Below are positions 1 to 7,874 of a DNA stretch of 14,068 bases, in pieces. The stretch comes from an uncultured Lachnospiraceae bacterium (GTDB lineage: Bacteria; Bacillota; Clostridia; Lachnospirales; Lachnospiraceae). The position numbers and the translations under genes are program-made. The notes beneath the pieces are model-generated. The model made no database searches and was not told the origin of the DNA. It saw nothing but the letters and a program-made list of their open reading frames with translations. Position 1 is the stretch's first letter; each line of letters starts with the position of its first letter. The DNA lies in NCBI GenBank assembly GCA_902783445.1, contig CACZQX010000296.1:1-14068 (forward strand), written 5' to 3'.

Positions 1-1239
1 CAATACAAAGACTCATACCCAAATATTGCCAACTGTTACAATGACTTGGACCGGTATATAATGTCAAATTATATAAAAAACAAAACATCAACATACTATT
101 ATATGAAAAATACGAATTATAAGCGTTACTGCGGTAGTTTCCTTGAAGATAATTACAAGCTGAATCAGGATTATTATTTCGTTTACAACGAGCTATGTTT
201 ATCCTCCGAAAAAGCTACGGAAATTGTTAATGGTTTAAACAATTATATTGGAAATAGAAAAGATTATATGTTTGGTACTAAAGACCTCGGAGACCAACAT
301 CTGATATTAACCAAAACCATTTTCGGACCAACATTCACGTTCAGTAACTGGGATAACAGTGCACAATTTTACATGAATTGTATTTTGGGACTATATACAT
401 CCACAAATATCGAAAAAATATATGATACATCAGAAGATGATGAGCCTCAAACGACAGCAACTGTAGGCGAAGCAATTAATAACGCCTTTTTAACAGCCGA
501 AGCTTCCATTAGCGAGAATAACTTAATGAAAGATTACACCGGTAAGGAAACCACCATAGATACGGGCGTTTCTCTTATGACTGCCTCTGTTTACGGCAAA
601 AGCGATATGGCAAACAAGCTGTATAGCGGCCTAATGAGCTTGTACCAAGGCAATGCCGAATTTATAAATCCTTCGGGAGAAAGCGATGACTACAATGAAT
701 TTTGCATAAACGCCTTATACGGCATCGTTTCCTACTACTACATGCTTTCCGGAAATGGTAACATCTTCCATACGGGTGTTACAGCCCTCAACACAGGCGA
801 AAATACACCCGTTGAGATAAATCCGCCGGAAACAACTTATTATGCGGAAGGTAGCGGCAATTGGTTTACCATCAGCTCGCCTTTACCATTGTCGGAATTG
901 TTGGATATTATGATTGATGGAAAATCTGTATTCGGCGAATACATCAGTACCGATGAGAACGGCGTTATGACACATGCCGCGGTTGGTGGCGGAAGCATAC
1001 GTGTTTGGGAAGGCTCTACTTACGTATCCTTTAGCCCTGAGTTTATGGCGACTTTGGATAATGGTGAACATACCGTAAGAATCCAATCCACCACGGGATT
1101 TTCCGAATTAACTTTTACTGTATCTGCTCCGACACCGTCAACAGCAGACATTAACCACATTGGCTTATATGTTACTCTTGCCTGCTTAGCTGCTGGAATT
1201 GCGCTGGTTGCAGCAAAAAGAAAAATTTCTAAGATATAA
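1..1239 (+). CDS. C-terminal part of a surface-anchored protein with an X2-like module (5' end outside window)
   Basis: The frame is open to the first base of the window, so the protein begins upstream; the TTG at 46 is only an internal codon. The first ~260 visible residues are rich in Tyr and Asn and match no family I can name. Near the C-terminus, roughly residues 270-370 counted from position 46, a beta-rich segment (IDGKSVF, STYVSFSPEFMATLDNGEHT, ELTFTVSA) resembles the X2-like immunoglobulin-fold modules common in Clostridia surface proteins. The tail has TPSTAD, then a hydrophobic stretch (LYVTLACLAAGIALVAA), then KRKISKI. This is the layout of a sortase signal (motif, membrane span, basic tail), but with TPSTA in place of LPXTG. 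The protein is inferred to be displayed on the cell surface or held in the membrane. Function is unknown; binding or adhesion is a guess from architecture. It is convergent with the pentose operon and unlikely to belong to it. Confidence 0.8.
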   Translation, partial: QYKDSYPNIANCYNDLDRYIMSNYIKNKTSTYYYMKNTNYKRYCGSFLEDNYKLNQDYYFVYNELCLSSEKATEIVNGLNNYIGNRKDYMFGTKDLGDQHLILTKTIFGPTFTFSNWDNSAQFYMNCILGLYTSTNIEKIYDTSEDDEPQTTATVGEAINNAFLTAEASISENNLMKDYTGKETTIDTGVSLMTASVYGKSDMANKLYSGLMSLYQGNAEFINPSGESDDYNEFCINALYGIVSYYYMLSGNGNIFHTGVTALNTGENTPVEINPPETTYYAEGSGNWFTISSPLPLSELLDIMIDGKSVFGEYISTDENGVMTHAAVGGGSIRVWEGSTYVSFSPEFMATLDNGEHTVRIQSTTGFSELTFTVSAPTPSTADINHIGLYVTLACLAAGIALVAAKRKISKI

Positions 1240-1272
1240 AAACAATAAATAGATTTAAAAAACCTAAAATCA

Positions 1273-1315
1273 GCCCCTGCAAAAATATGGTTATTTAACC
1301 GATTTTTGCAGGGGC
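1273..1315. terminator. Bidirectional rho-independent terminator
   Basis: A perfect 14-bp stem (1273-1286 with 1302-1315, GCCCCTGCAAAAAT and its complement) is extended by an inner GGTT/AACC stem closing on an ATTT loop. A T-run follows on the + strand (1319-1324), and T-rich sequence follows on the - strand. It lies between two convergent genes, ending the surface-protein gene from the left and the pentose operon from the right. Confidence 0.9.
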
Positions 1316-1322
1316 AAACTTT

Positions 1323-2801
1323 TTATTTAAAAGGATTTTCCGTCGGATATGGCAAAGACTTGGCATGATTATAGCCTATATCTTCCACACCCAAGTATTT
1401 AAAGACTTCAAACAAAGCCTTTCCGAAGTGTCCGAAAGCTACAGCGCCATGATGCGGAAAAGCATTTTCAATCAGCACATGTCTGTAAAATCTTCCCATC
1501 TCCTTTATTGCAAACACGCCGATACCGCCAAATGATTTTGTAGCCACAGGCAATACCTCACCTTCGGCCACATATGCTCTAAGTTTGTTATCGGCAGTTG
1601 ACTGCAAGCGATAAAAGGTAATATCACCCGGAACAATGTCACCTTCCAATGTTCCTTTTGTAACCTCTATCGGCAAATTTCTTGCCATAATCTTCTGATA
1701 TTTCATAACCGGATTAAGAAGTTTTGATGAGCAAGTATTTCCGCAATGGAAGCCCATAAACGTATCCGAATGACTATAATCAAACTTGCCTTTTATGCTG
1801 TTTTCATACATGTCTTTTGGTACAGAATTGTTGATGTCCAAAAGCGTAACAACATCTTCCGTAACGCAAGCACCTATAAATTCGCTTAATGCACCATAAA
1901 TATCCACTTCACATGATACCGGAATACCGCGGCCCGTAAGTCTTGAGTTTACATAACACGGAACAAAGCCAAACATGGTTTGGAATGCCGGCCAGCATTT
2001 TCCCGCTATGGTTACATATTCTCTGTAGCCCTTATGCTCTTCTATCCAGTCAAGTAATGTAAGCTCGTATCTTGCAAGTTTTTCAAGAATTTCAGGCTTT
2101 TTATTGCCCTCGCCAAGCTCTTTTTCCATATCCTTTACAATGTCCGGAATTCGTGCATCGCCTTCGTGTTTGTTAAAAGCCTCAAACAAATCAAGTTCCG
2201 AGTTTTCCTCTATCTCAACACCCATATTGTAAAGCTGTTTAATAGGTGCATTGCAAGCAAGGAAATTGCTTGGTCTCGGTCCGAATGAAATGACTTTAAG
2301 CTTAGAAAGCCCCACAAGCGCTCTTGCAATAGGCAAAAATTCATTAATCATGCGGGCACAGTCATTGGCATCTCCCACCGGATATTCAGGAATGTAGGCC
2401 TTAACACCGCGAAGTTTAAGATTATAACTTGCATTTAACATTCCGCAATATGCATCGCCACGTCCGTCCGATAAGTCATTTTCCGATTCTTCCGCTGCGG
2501 CAACAAACATAACCGGCCCATCAAAATGCTTTGCAAGGAGGCTTTCCGAAATCTCGGGACCGAAGTTACCCAAAAATACACAAAGTGCGTTGCAATCATT
2601 ATCCTTTATATCCTTTAAGGCATTCACCATGTCGATTTCGGATTCTATTATACAGACGGGACATTCGTAAATATCCTCGGCATTATAATATTTCTTATAA
2701 CTTTCCACCAAAGCCTTTCTTCTGTTGATTGCCAGTTCCGCAGGAAAACAATCACGACTTACGGCTACTATTCCTATTTTTACTTTTGCTATGTTATTCA
2801 T
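1323..2801 (-). CDS. L-fucose/L-arabinose isomerase family protein, probable L-arabinose isomerase of the operon
   Basis: This 492-residue protein belongs to the FucI-like aldose-ketose isomerases, not to canonical AraA. It has an N-terminal Rossmann-like half (KIGIVAVSRDCFP, ALCVFLGNFGPE) and a C-terminal catalytic half. SCEVDIYGALS (E298) and LLDINN (D322) are spaced 24 residues apart, as are metal ligands Glu337 and Asp361 of E. coli FucI. HCGNT (H352) and FPHHG (H450/H451) are further conserved-looking histidines, and H450 or H451 could be the third ligand (FucI His528). The protein is shorter than E. coli FucI (about 590 residues). The start is the ATG at 2801, which has GAGGTG six bases upstream; the ATG at 2825 has no ribosome site. 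It is the last gene of an operon with araB and araD but no araA, so conversion of L-arabinose to L-ribulose is the best inference. Activity on L-fucose or D-arabinose cannot be excluded. It is cytoplasmic. Confidence 0.82.
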   Translation of the reverse strand: MNNIAKVKIGIVAVSRDCFPAELAINRRKALVESYKKYYNAEDIYECPVCIIESEIDMVNALKDIKDNDCNALCVFLGNFGPEISESLLAKHFDGPVMFVAAAEESENDLSDGRGDAYCGMLNASYNLKLRGVKAYIPEYPVGDANDCARMINEFLPIARALVGLSKLKVISFGPRPSNFLACNAPIKQLYNMGVEIEENSELDLFEAFNKHEGDARIPDIVKDMEKELGEGNKKPEILEKLARYELTLLDWIEEHKGYREYVTIAGKCWPAFQTMFGFVPCYVNSRLTGRGIPVSCEVDIYGALSEFIGACVTEDVVTLLDINNSVPKDMYENSIKGKFDYSHSDTFMGFHCGNTCSSKLLNPVMKYQKIMARNLPIEVTKGTLEGDIVPGDITFYRLQSTADNKLRAYVAEGEVLPVATKSFGGIGVFAIKEMGRFYRHVLIENAFPHHGAVAFGHFGKALFEVFKYLGVEDIGYNHAKSLPYPTENPFK

Positions 2802-2807
2802 ATTTTG

Positions 2808-2813
2808 CACCTC
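2808..2813 (-). promoter_or_regulatory. Ribosome binding site deciding the isomerase start
   Basis: GAGGTG reads on the - strand six bases before the ATG at 2801. The alternative in-frame ATG at 2825 lacks any purine-rich site, so the shorter protein is preferred. Confidence 0.7.
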
Positions 2814-2891
2814 GTTTTCTTTCATTGATTTGTTGGGTATTTGTTGCCTTATATTATTTCTTAAATTGGACCTTACATTTTTAATACCGGA

Positions 2892-4385
2892 TTAAAGGCC
2901 GGCTAAAAGATCAAAATCCTCTTTCAAATCGTCATGCAACTTTTTATATAATTTATAATAATCGTCGTATATCACGGCATTATCCTTGTTGTATGATATC
3001 TCTTCTTTGATTTTTACGATTCTTTCGCATGCCTTTTCCAGGCTTTCAAAAACTCCGCTTCCAACACCTGCAAGTATGGCCGCTCCCATTGCCGGACCTT
3101 CTTCGCTTTCCGGCTTCTTTAAAATCGATTTATAATTGTCGGCTACTATCTCGCACCAGATGTTATTTTTGGCTCCTCCGCCGCAAATAAGCATTTCGTC
3201 TGTGTTTATCCCCATTTGTGATAACACTTCTTTGCAATCTCTGAAGGAATAAGCAACTCCTTCCATGGCAGCGCGCAACATATGCTTTTTGGAATGAATT
3301 CCCGAAAGTCCGAAGAAAACACCTCGCAAATTTGGATCGAGATGGGGTGTTCTCTCTCCCATAAGATAAGGCAAATATATAAGCTTATCCGCTCCTACCG
3401 GGATTTCTTCCACATATTCATTCATCAAATCATAATCTCCCAGGGAAATTATTTCTTTTCGCAGCCACTTAAGAGATTGACCGGCTGCCTGTGTTACGCC
3501 CATTACATGCCAAGCCCCCGGCACCGCATGACAGCAGGTATGTACGCGTCCGCCCATGTCCACGATTGGATTATCGGTATGCACGAATACCACCCCTGAC
3601 GTTCCTATGCTAATAAAGCCTCTGTTCTTTTTAACAACTCCAAGCCCCACGGCTGCTGCCGCATTATCTCCGGCACCCGCAACCACAAGAGTATCTTTTG
3701 AAAGGCCCAGTTCTTTGGCAATATCTGCTTTCAAACTGCCCGTAACTTCAAAGGATTCATGCATCTTTCCAAGCATTTTTTCATCGATTTTAAATCTATT
3801 TAAAATCTCGTCTGACCAGTCGCGCCTTCTTATATCCATAAGCTGCATTCCGCTTGCGTCCGAAACATCCGTTGCAAAAACACCTGTAAGCTCGTATCTT
3901 ATATAATCCTTCGGCAAAAGAATATGTCGACATTTCTCATATATTTCCGGTCTGTTGTTTCTTACCCATAAAATCTTTGCCAAAGTCCAACCCGTGAGAG
4001 GCGGATTTGCCGTGATATTTATCCATTTTTTCTTTGGAAAGACATCCAGCATTTCATCTACTTCTTTTTCGGTTCTTTGATCGCACCAAATGATTGAAGG
4101 CATTAAAACACTGCCGTTTTCATCCAACATAACGAGACCGTGCATCTGTCCCGTAAGACCGATGGCCTTAATGTCCGAACTTTTTAGCTTGCTGTTTTTA
4201 ACAAGTCTTTTAATGACCGTAAATGCTGATTTCTTCCAATCCTCCGGTTTTTGCTCCGCCCAACCGTTATGAGGCTGATACATAGGATATTTTTCGGACT
4301 CGGTTAACATAACTTTCCCGTTTTCATCTATAAGTATGGCCTTTGTTGATGATGTTCCCACATCAATTCCTATTAAATAGTTCAT
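2892..4385 (-). CDS. xylB: Xylulokinase (FGGY family)
   Basis: Phosphorylates D-xylulose to D-xylulose 5-phosphate with ATP in the cytoplasm. The 497-residue length is normal for XylB. Visible signatures are the N-terminal ATPase motif GIDVGTSSTKA (D8), the xylulose-contact motif LTGQMHGLV (M81-H82), NPPLTGWTLAKILWVR, LLPKDYIRYELTG, the catalytic-base loop GAGDNAAAAVG (D240), the phosphate loop SIGTSG, GERTPHLDP, and the C-terminal GGGAKN adenosine motif. The start is the ATG at 4385, preceded by AGGAGA ten bases upstream; an in-frame TTG at 4412 would add nine residues ahead of the family start. The gene lies 76 bp after the regulator gene and 90 bp before the isomerase gene, looser spacing than in the promoter-proximal half of the operon. 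The typical XylB motifs make L-ribulokinase unlikely; the other FGGY kinase fills that role. Confidence 0.93.
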   Translation of the reverse strand: MNYLIGIDVGTSSTKAILIDENGKVMLTESEKYPMYQPHNGWAEQKPEDWKKSAFTVIKRLVKNSKLKSSDIKAIGLTGQMHGLVMLDENGSVLMPSIIWCDQRTEKEVDEMLDVFPKKKWINITANPPLTGWTLAKILWVRNNRPEIYEKCRHILLPKDYIRYELTGVFATDVSDASGMQLMDIRRRDWSDEILNRFKIDEKMLGKMHESFEVTGSLKADIAKELGLSKDTLVVAGAGDNAAAAVGLGVVKKNRGFISIGTSGVVFVHTDNPIVDMGGRVHTCCHAVPGAWHVMGVTQAAGQSLKWLRKEIISLGDYDLMNEYVEEIPVGADKLIYLPYLMGERTPHLDPNLRGVFFGLSGIHSKKHMLRAAMEGVAYSFRDCKEVLSQMGINTDEMLICGGGAKNNIWCEIVADNYKSILKKPESEEGPAMGAAILAGVGSGVFESLEKACERIVKIKEEISYNKDNAVIYDDYYKLYKKLHDDLKEDFDLLAGL

Positions 4386-4395
4386 ATTCGCGGCT

Positions 4396-4401
4396 TCTCC
4401 T
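4396..4401 (-). promoter_or_regulatory. xylB: Ribosome binding site deciding the xylB start
   Basis: AGGAGA on the - strand, ten bases before the ATG at 4385. The site lies inside the frame that would be read from the upstream TTG at 4412, which argues against that longer start. Confidence 0.65.
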
Positions 4402-4431
4402 TTTATTTCCAATCCCCAATTTTTATCTTAA

Positions 4432-4449
4432 TGCAACATAGTTTTTGCA
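4432..4449 (-). repeat. Short inverted repeat in the regulator-xylB gap
   Basis: TGCAA, eight bases, TTGCA lies between the regulator stop and xylB. It may be a minor operator or a weak RNA fold. Nearby -10/-35-like sequences (TTGGTG, 17 bp, TAAGAT) match the consensus poorly, so a separate promoter here is only possible. Confidence 0.2.
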
Positions 4450-4461
4450 CCAATTACAGCA

Positions 4462-5499
4462 TTAACTTGTATAAAGACTTTGACTGATTTTAATCTCCAG
4501 TTTTGTATAATTTACCGGCTCCGGATTTTTACCGTAAGCGAAGTAATCAAATAAAATACCAAGCGGCATGTCCCCTTGCTTTTCCGGCTCCTGACAAATG
4601 GTTGCGCTTATGATACCCTTTTCAAACAATTCATATTGAACTTCAACCAAATCGTTGGTTATGATAGGAATCTTTCTTTCCTTGTCTTTCATACCGATAA
4701 TCTTACAAATGCCGTAATCTCTTGGATTAATGATATAGACGATTTTGTTTTCGCCATTTATTTTCATCATATCATCCACACTTTTTTTGTCTTTTTGTCT
4801 TTCCCCCGTTATGTTATACTCCGAAATGATTTTCATAGTCGGGTATTTTTCTTTTATTTCTTCTTTAAATCCTTCAAGCCTTTTTACATGACTTTCTTTA
4901 ATATCATTTTCTTCGGAAAATATACATACATTTGCATCTTTTCCCGCAAGAAGCGCACAAAGCCCTGCTGCCATTTTGCCTGCTGCCACGTAATCACATC
5001 CTACATAGGAAAAAGCGCTGTTTTTGTCATCTCTTGTATTGTAATAAACCACAGGCATCTTATTTTTTTTACTTCTATCCAAAATAAGCTTGTTAATTTT
5101 ACTTACACGGCTCATAATGCAGGCACCGTCATAGTCGCATATTTTTTTCTTAAGCCTTTCCATCAAGACTTTCTCTTCGTCCGCATTTTCCGGATAAGTT
5201 ATAATATCCGTTTTAACTCCGTAAGATTCCAACTCTTTTGCTTTTTTTACAGCGCTTTCTTTAACATCCTTAAAAAACGGATTATATTTTGTCTTTGTTA
5301 TCATAAACAAAAATTTAAGTTTCTTTTTTCTGACCGCCAAGCCCTGGGCCACCTTGTTCGGCTTATATCCAAGGTCGTCCATGGCTTTTTCTATTTTTAA
5401 TTTGGTATCTTCTTTAACGCGCCCTCTGTTGTGAAGAACCCTGTCCACAGTTCCTATGGACACTCCGGCACGCTTTGCAATCTCATGAATTGTTGCCAT
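4462..5499 (-). CDS. LacI-family transcriptional regulator (pentose operon)
   Basis: A 345-residue DNA-binding regulator. The N-terminal LacI helix-turn-helix is clear (TIHEIAKRAGVSIGTVDRVL, residues 3-22), followed by the hinge-helix region (residues 40-60, GYKPNKVAQGLAVRKKK). A periplasmic-binding-protein-like effector domain starts at about residue 62 (KFLFMITKTKYNPFFKDV). The VDRVL recognition helix, in place of the more common VSRVL, marks a subgroup whose effector domain resembles sugar-binding proteins. The start is the ATG at 5499, with AGAGG seven bases upstream; this removes the apparent overlap with araD and leaves a 22-bp gap. Its place between araD and xylB suggests that it senses a pentose or pentose-derived ligand and controls its own operon, which is inference. 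Whether it represses or activates cannot be told from the protein. Confidence 0.9.
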   Translation of the reverse strand: MATIHEIAKRAGVSIGTVDRVLHNRGRVKEDTKLKIEKAMDDLGYKPNKVAQGLAVRKKKLKFLFMITKTKYNPFFKDVKESAVKKAKELESYGVKTDIITYPENADEEKVLMERLKKKICDYDGACIMSRVSKINKLILDRSKKNKMPVVYYNTRDDKNSAFSYVGCDYVAAGKMAAGLCALLAGKDANVCIFSEENDIKESHVKRLEGFKEEIKEKYPTMKIISEYNITGERQKDKKSVDDMMKINGENKIVYIINPRDYGICKIIGMKDKERKIPIITNDLVEVQYELFEKGIISATICQEPEKQGDMPLGILFDYFAYGKNPEPVNYTKLEIKISQSLYTS

Positions 5500-5503
5500 A
5501 ATA

Positions 5504-5511
5504 CTACCTCT
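5504..5511 (-). promoter_or_regulatory. Ribosome binding site deciding the regulator start
   Basis: AGAGGTAG on the - strand, with AGAGG seven bases before the ATG at 5499. That ATG opens directly into the helix-turn-helix, as is usual for LacI proteins. Confidence 0.65.
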
Positions 5512-5521
5512 GAATCCATTT

Positions 5522-6223
5522 TTATTTAATTTGCCCGTAATAAGCATTCTCTCCGTGCTTTCTAAGGAAATGCTTGTCCATCAATTCCTTTTGCATTTGT
5601 CCCATATTTGGATTTATCATTTTGGCATGATAGTTCATAAATGCCAATTCTTCCAAAACTTTTGCATTGTGCACTGCATTATATGAATCTGTACCCCAGC
5701 TGAAAGGACCGTGAGAATGTACAAGCACAGCGGGAACTTCGCTTGCCTTTAATCCTTTTTCTTTAAAGGTTTCGACAATAACCTTTCCCGTTTCTTTCTC
5801 ATACTCACCGGCAATTTCTTCCGCAGTCATTTTTCTTGTACATGGTATGCTGCCGTAAAAATAATCGGCGTGAGTTGTGCCGTATGCTTCAATATCCACC
5901 CCTGCTTGAGCAAAGCTTGTTGCCCATTTGCTATGAGTATGAACTATGCCACCTATGTCACGGAATGCCTTGTATAGTTCTATGTGAGTAGCCGTATCCG
6001 AAGATGGATTAAGCTCTCCCTCTATTCTTTCGCCGCTTTCAATATCCACAACAACCATATCCTCGGCTTTAAGTTTGTCATACTCAACTCCCGAGGGTTT
6101 TATTACCATTAGTCCTTTTTCTCTGTCTATGGCAGATACATTTCCCCATGTAAATATTACAAGTCCGTATTTTGGTAACAGTAAATTTGCCTGATATACT
6201 TCTTTTTTTAATTCTTCAAGCAT
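5522..6223 (-). CDS. araD: L-ribulose-5-phosphate 4-epimerase
   Basis: Converts L-ribulose 5-phosphate to D-xylulose 5-phosphate, the last step of bacterial L-arabinose use. The 233 residues align almost without gaps to E. coli AraD (231): zinc ligands H95 and H97 (HTHS) and H171 (HSHGPF), catalytic D120 (HADYFYG), Y229 (AYYGQ), and phosphate-binding GNVS, KPSG and SSDT segments. All of these fall at the E. coli numbering, which separates it from the related L-fuculose-phosphate aldolases. The ATG at 6223 has AGGA and AGGAG sites 8-12 bases upstream. It follows the ribulokinase gene by 27 bp and precedes the regulator by 22 bp, so co-transcription is very likely. It defines the pathway of the whole operon as L-arabinose degradation. 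It is cytoplasmic, and the family forms homotetramers. Confidence 0.96.
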   Translation of the reverse strand: MLEELKKEVYQANLLLPKYGLVIFTWGNVSAIDREKGLMVIKPSGVEYDKLKAEDMVVVDIESGERIEGELNPSSDTATHIELYKAFRDIGGIVHTHSKWATSFAQAGVDIEAYGTTHADYFYGSIPCTRKMTAEEIAGEYEKETGKVIVETFKEKGLKASEVPAVLVHSHGPFSWGTDSYNAVHNAKVLEELAFMNYHAKMINPNMGQMQKELMDKHFLRKHGENAYYGQIK

Positions 6224-6250
6224 GAATCATTCCTACTCCTTATGTTTTTG

Positions 6251-7843
6251 TCAAAAACTCTTTATTGCTTCTGTTTCGACACCCAGTGCTTTTTTATAAT
6301 TTTCCAGATATTTATTGAAGCCCTCAACATCCTCCCTTTCGGGATTAATAATTTGGGTTTTTATGTCCGAAAACACCTTTTTATCCAGATATTCCGCCAA
6401 TTCCATTTCTCCCCGCTTAGATACAAAACCCGCAAGCACAGCCATGCCGTATGCTCCGCCTTCACCTGCGCCATCTGCAATCACAACATCAGTATCGACA
6501 GCTGAAGCCAAAATCCTGCCTCCCGCAAGCGGTGTTTTAAAAAATCCGCCATGGGCGCATAATTTGTCTATCTTTACCTTTTCGTCGTGTGTAAGAATAT
6601 CCATGCCTATTTTAAGCGTCGCAAGGGCTGACATAAGATGATTTCTCATAAAATTTGCAAGGCTTAGCTCACTATCGGGCTTTCTTATAAATACAGGTCT
6701 GCCCGCGTTAAAATCCGTTACTCCCTCTCCCGAAAAATAGTTATAGGATAATAAACCGCCACCCGACTTATCTCCCTCCAATGCTTTTGTGAAAAGCTTT
6801 TTGTATACTTCCTGCGGATTAAGCTCAATTCCCATTTCATTTGCAAATTCCAAAAACAAATTTACCCAGGCGTTTATGTCGGAAGTACAGTTATTGCAAT
6901 GTACCATGGCAACAGGCAATCCGTCGGGTGTCGTTACCATATCTATTTCTCTGTGAACCCCCAATTGTTTGTCTACTACAATCATTGCAAAATCGGAAGT
7001 TCCGGCCGAAACATTTCCCGTGCCGACTTTTACGGCATTGGTTGCAACCATTCCGGTGCCGGCATCTCCCTCCGGCGGGGCAAGGACCGCTCCGACCATC
7101 AAATCACCTGCCGGATCCAGAATCTTAGCTCCTTTTGATGTTAGTTTTCCGGCCTCCTTACCTGCAACAAGCACTTTTGGCAAAATATTTTTAAGCTTCC
7201 ATTCATAAGACCTGTCTGAAATGAGCTTGTCAAACTCGTCCGATTTATTTTTATCAAAGTCTTTAATTGCGGAATCAATAGGAAACATTCCCGATGCATC
7301 ACCTATTCCTATTACAAATTCATCGCTGAGTATGTAATGAATGTATCCCGCGAGGGTGGTTAAATATTTGATTTTTCCCACATGCTCTTCTTTATTCAAT
7401 ATGGCCTGATACAAATGTGCTATACTCCATCTTTGAGGAATATTAAAATTAAAAAGCCTTGTAAGTATATCCGCCGCCTCTTTCGTAATGGTATTTCTCC
7501 ATGTCCTGAACGGCACAAGAAGCTTTCCGGATTCATCCAACGCCAGATATCCGTGCATCATGGCGGATATGCCAATGCTTCCTATATGCTTTAGGGTAAT
7601 GCCGTATTTATCCATAACCTCATCTTTAAGAGATTTGTAGCAGGCTTTAAGGCCATCTGTAATATCTTCGATGTGGTAGGTCCATATGCCGTTTTCGAGC
7701 CTGTTTTCCCAGGCATGCTCTCCGCTTGCTATTATTGTATTTTTCGAATCCAGAAGGCACGCCTTTATTCTTGTGGAGCCAAGTTCTATTCCAAGAGAAG
7801 TTTTTGCGGCTTCTATATCATGTATAATATCTTTTTTTATCAT
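6251..7843 (-). CDS. araB: L-ribulokinase, FGGY family, Bacteroides AraB-like type
   Basis: Phosphorylates L-ribulose to L-ribulose 5-phosphate. This 530-residue FGGY kinase has the N-terminal phosphate motif GIELGSTRIKA (near residues 18-28), SAMMHGYLAL (M95-M96-H97), PFRTWRNT, FNIPQRWSIAHLYQAIL, GDASGMFPID, the catalytic-base loop PEGDAGTGMVATN (D260), GTGNVSAGTSD and AHGGFF. From memory, these motifs match the AraB-type kinase of Bacteroides arabinose operons rather than E. coli AraB or XylB. Its place directly before araD supports L-ribulose as substrate. The ATG at 7843 has AAGGA about seven bases upstream, and the gene begins 31 bp after the GH43 stop. Together with XylB, the operon carries two FGGY kinases from different subfamilies. 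Xylulose or another ketopentose remains an alternative substrate, with lower likelihood. Confidence 0.85.
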   Translation of the reverse strand: MIKKDIIHDIEAAKTSLGIELGSTRIKACLLDSKNTIIASGEHAWENRLENGIWTYHIEDITDGLKACYKSLKDEVMDKYGITLKHIGSIGISAMMHGYLALDESGKLLVPFRTWRNTITKEAADILTRLFNFNIPQRWSIAHLYQAILNKEEHVGKIKYLTTLAGYIHYILSDEFVIGIGDASGMFPIDSAIKDFDKNKSDEFDKLISDRSYEWKLKNILPKVLVAGKEAGKLTSKGAKILDPAGDLMVGAVLAPPEGDAGTGMVATNAVKVGTGNVSAGTSDFAMIVVDKQLGVHREIDMVTTPDGLPVAMVHCNNCTSDINAWVNLFLEFANEMGIELNPQEVYKKLFTKALEGDKSGGGLLSYNYFSGEGVTDFNAGRPVFIRKPDSELSLANFMRNHLMSALATLKIGMDILTHDEKVKIDKLCAHGGFFKTPLAGGRILASAVDTDVVIADGAGEGGAYGMAVLAGFVSKRGEMELAEYLDKKVFSDIKTQIINPEREDVEGFNKYLENYKKALGVETEAIKSF

Positions 7844-7874
7844 ATGCTTTTCCTTTTAATAAATAATGTTTGGT

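Noticed and set aside
46..1239. TTG at 46 as the start of the surface-protein gene
   Set aside because: The frame stays open to base 1 with no ribosome site before the TTG; the gene simply enters from outside the window.
1323..2801. Canonical L-arabinose isomerase AraA
   Set aside because: Similar length and context, but the N-terminal AraA signature is missing and the motifs (CEVD, LLDINN, HCGN) fit the FucI-type family.
4576..5400. Long open frame on the + strand opposite the LacI-family gene
   Set aside because: Its product is Phe/Ile-rich with no domain and no ribosome site, and it lies wholly antisense to a clear gene; the openness follows from AT-rich codon use.
5500..5547. Upstream start of the regulator overlapping araD
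   Set aside because: The extra 16 residues precede the usual LacI N-terminus, and a proper ribosome site precedes the ATG at 5499.
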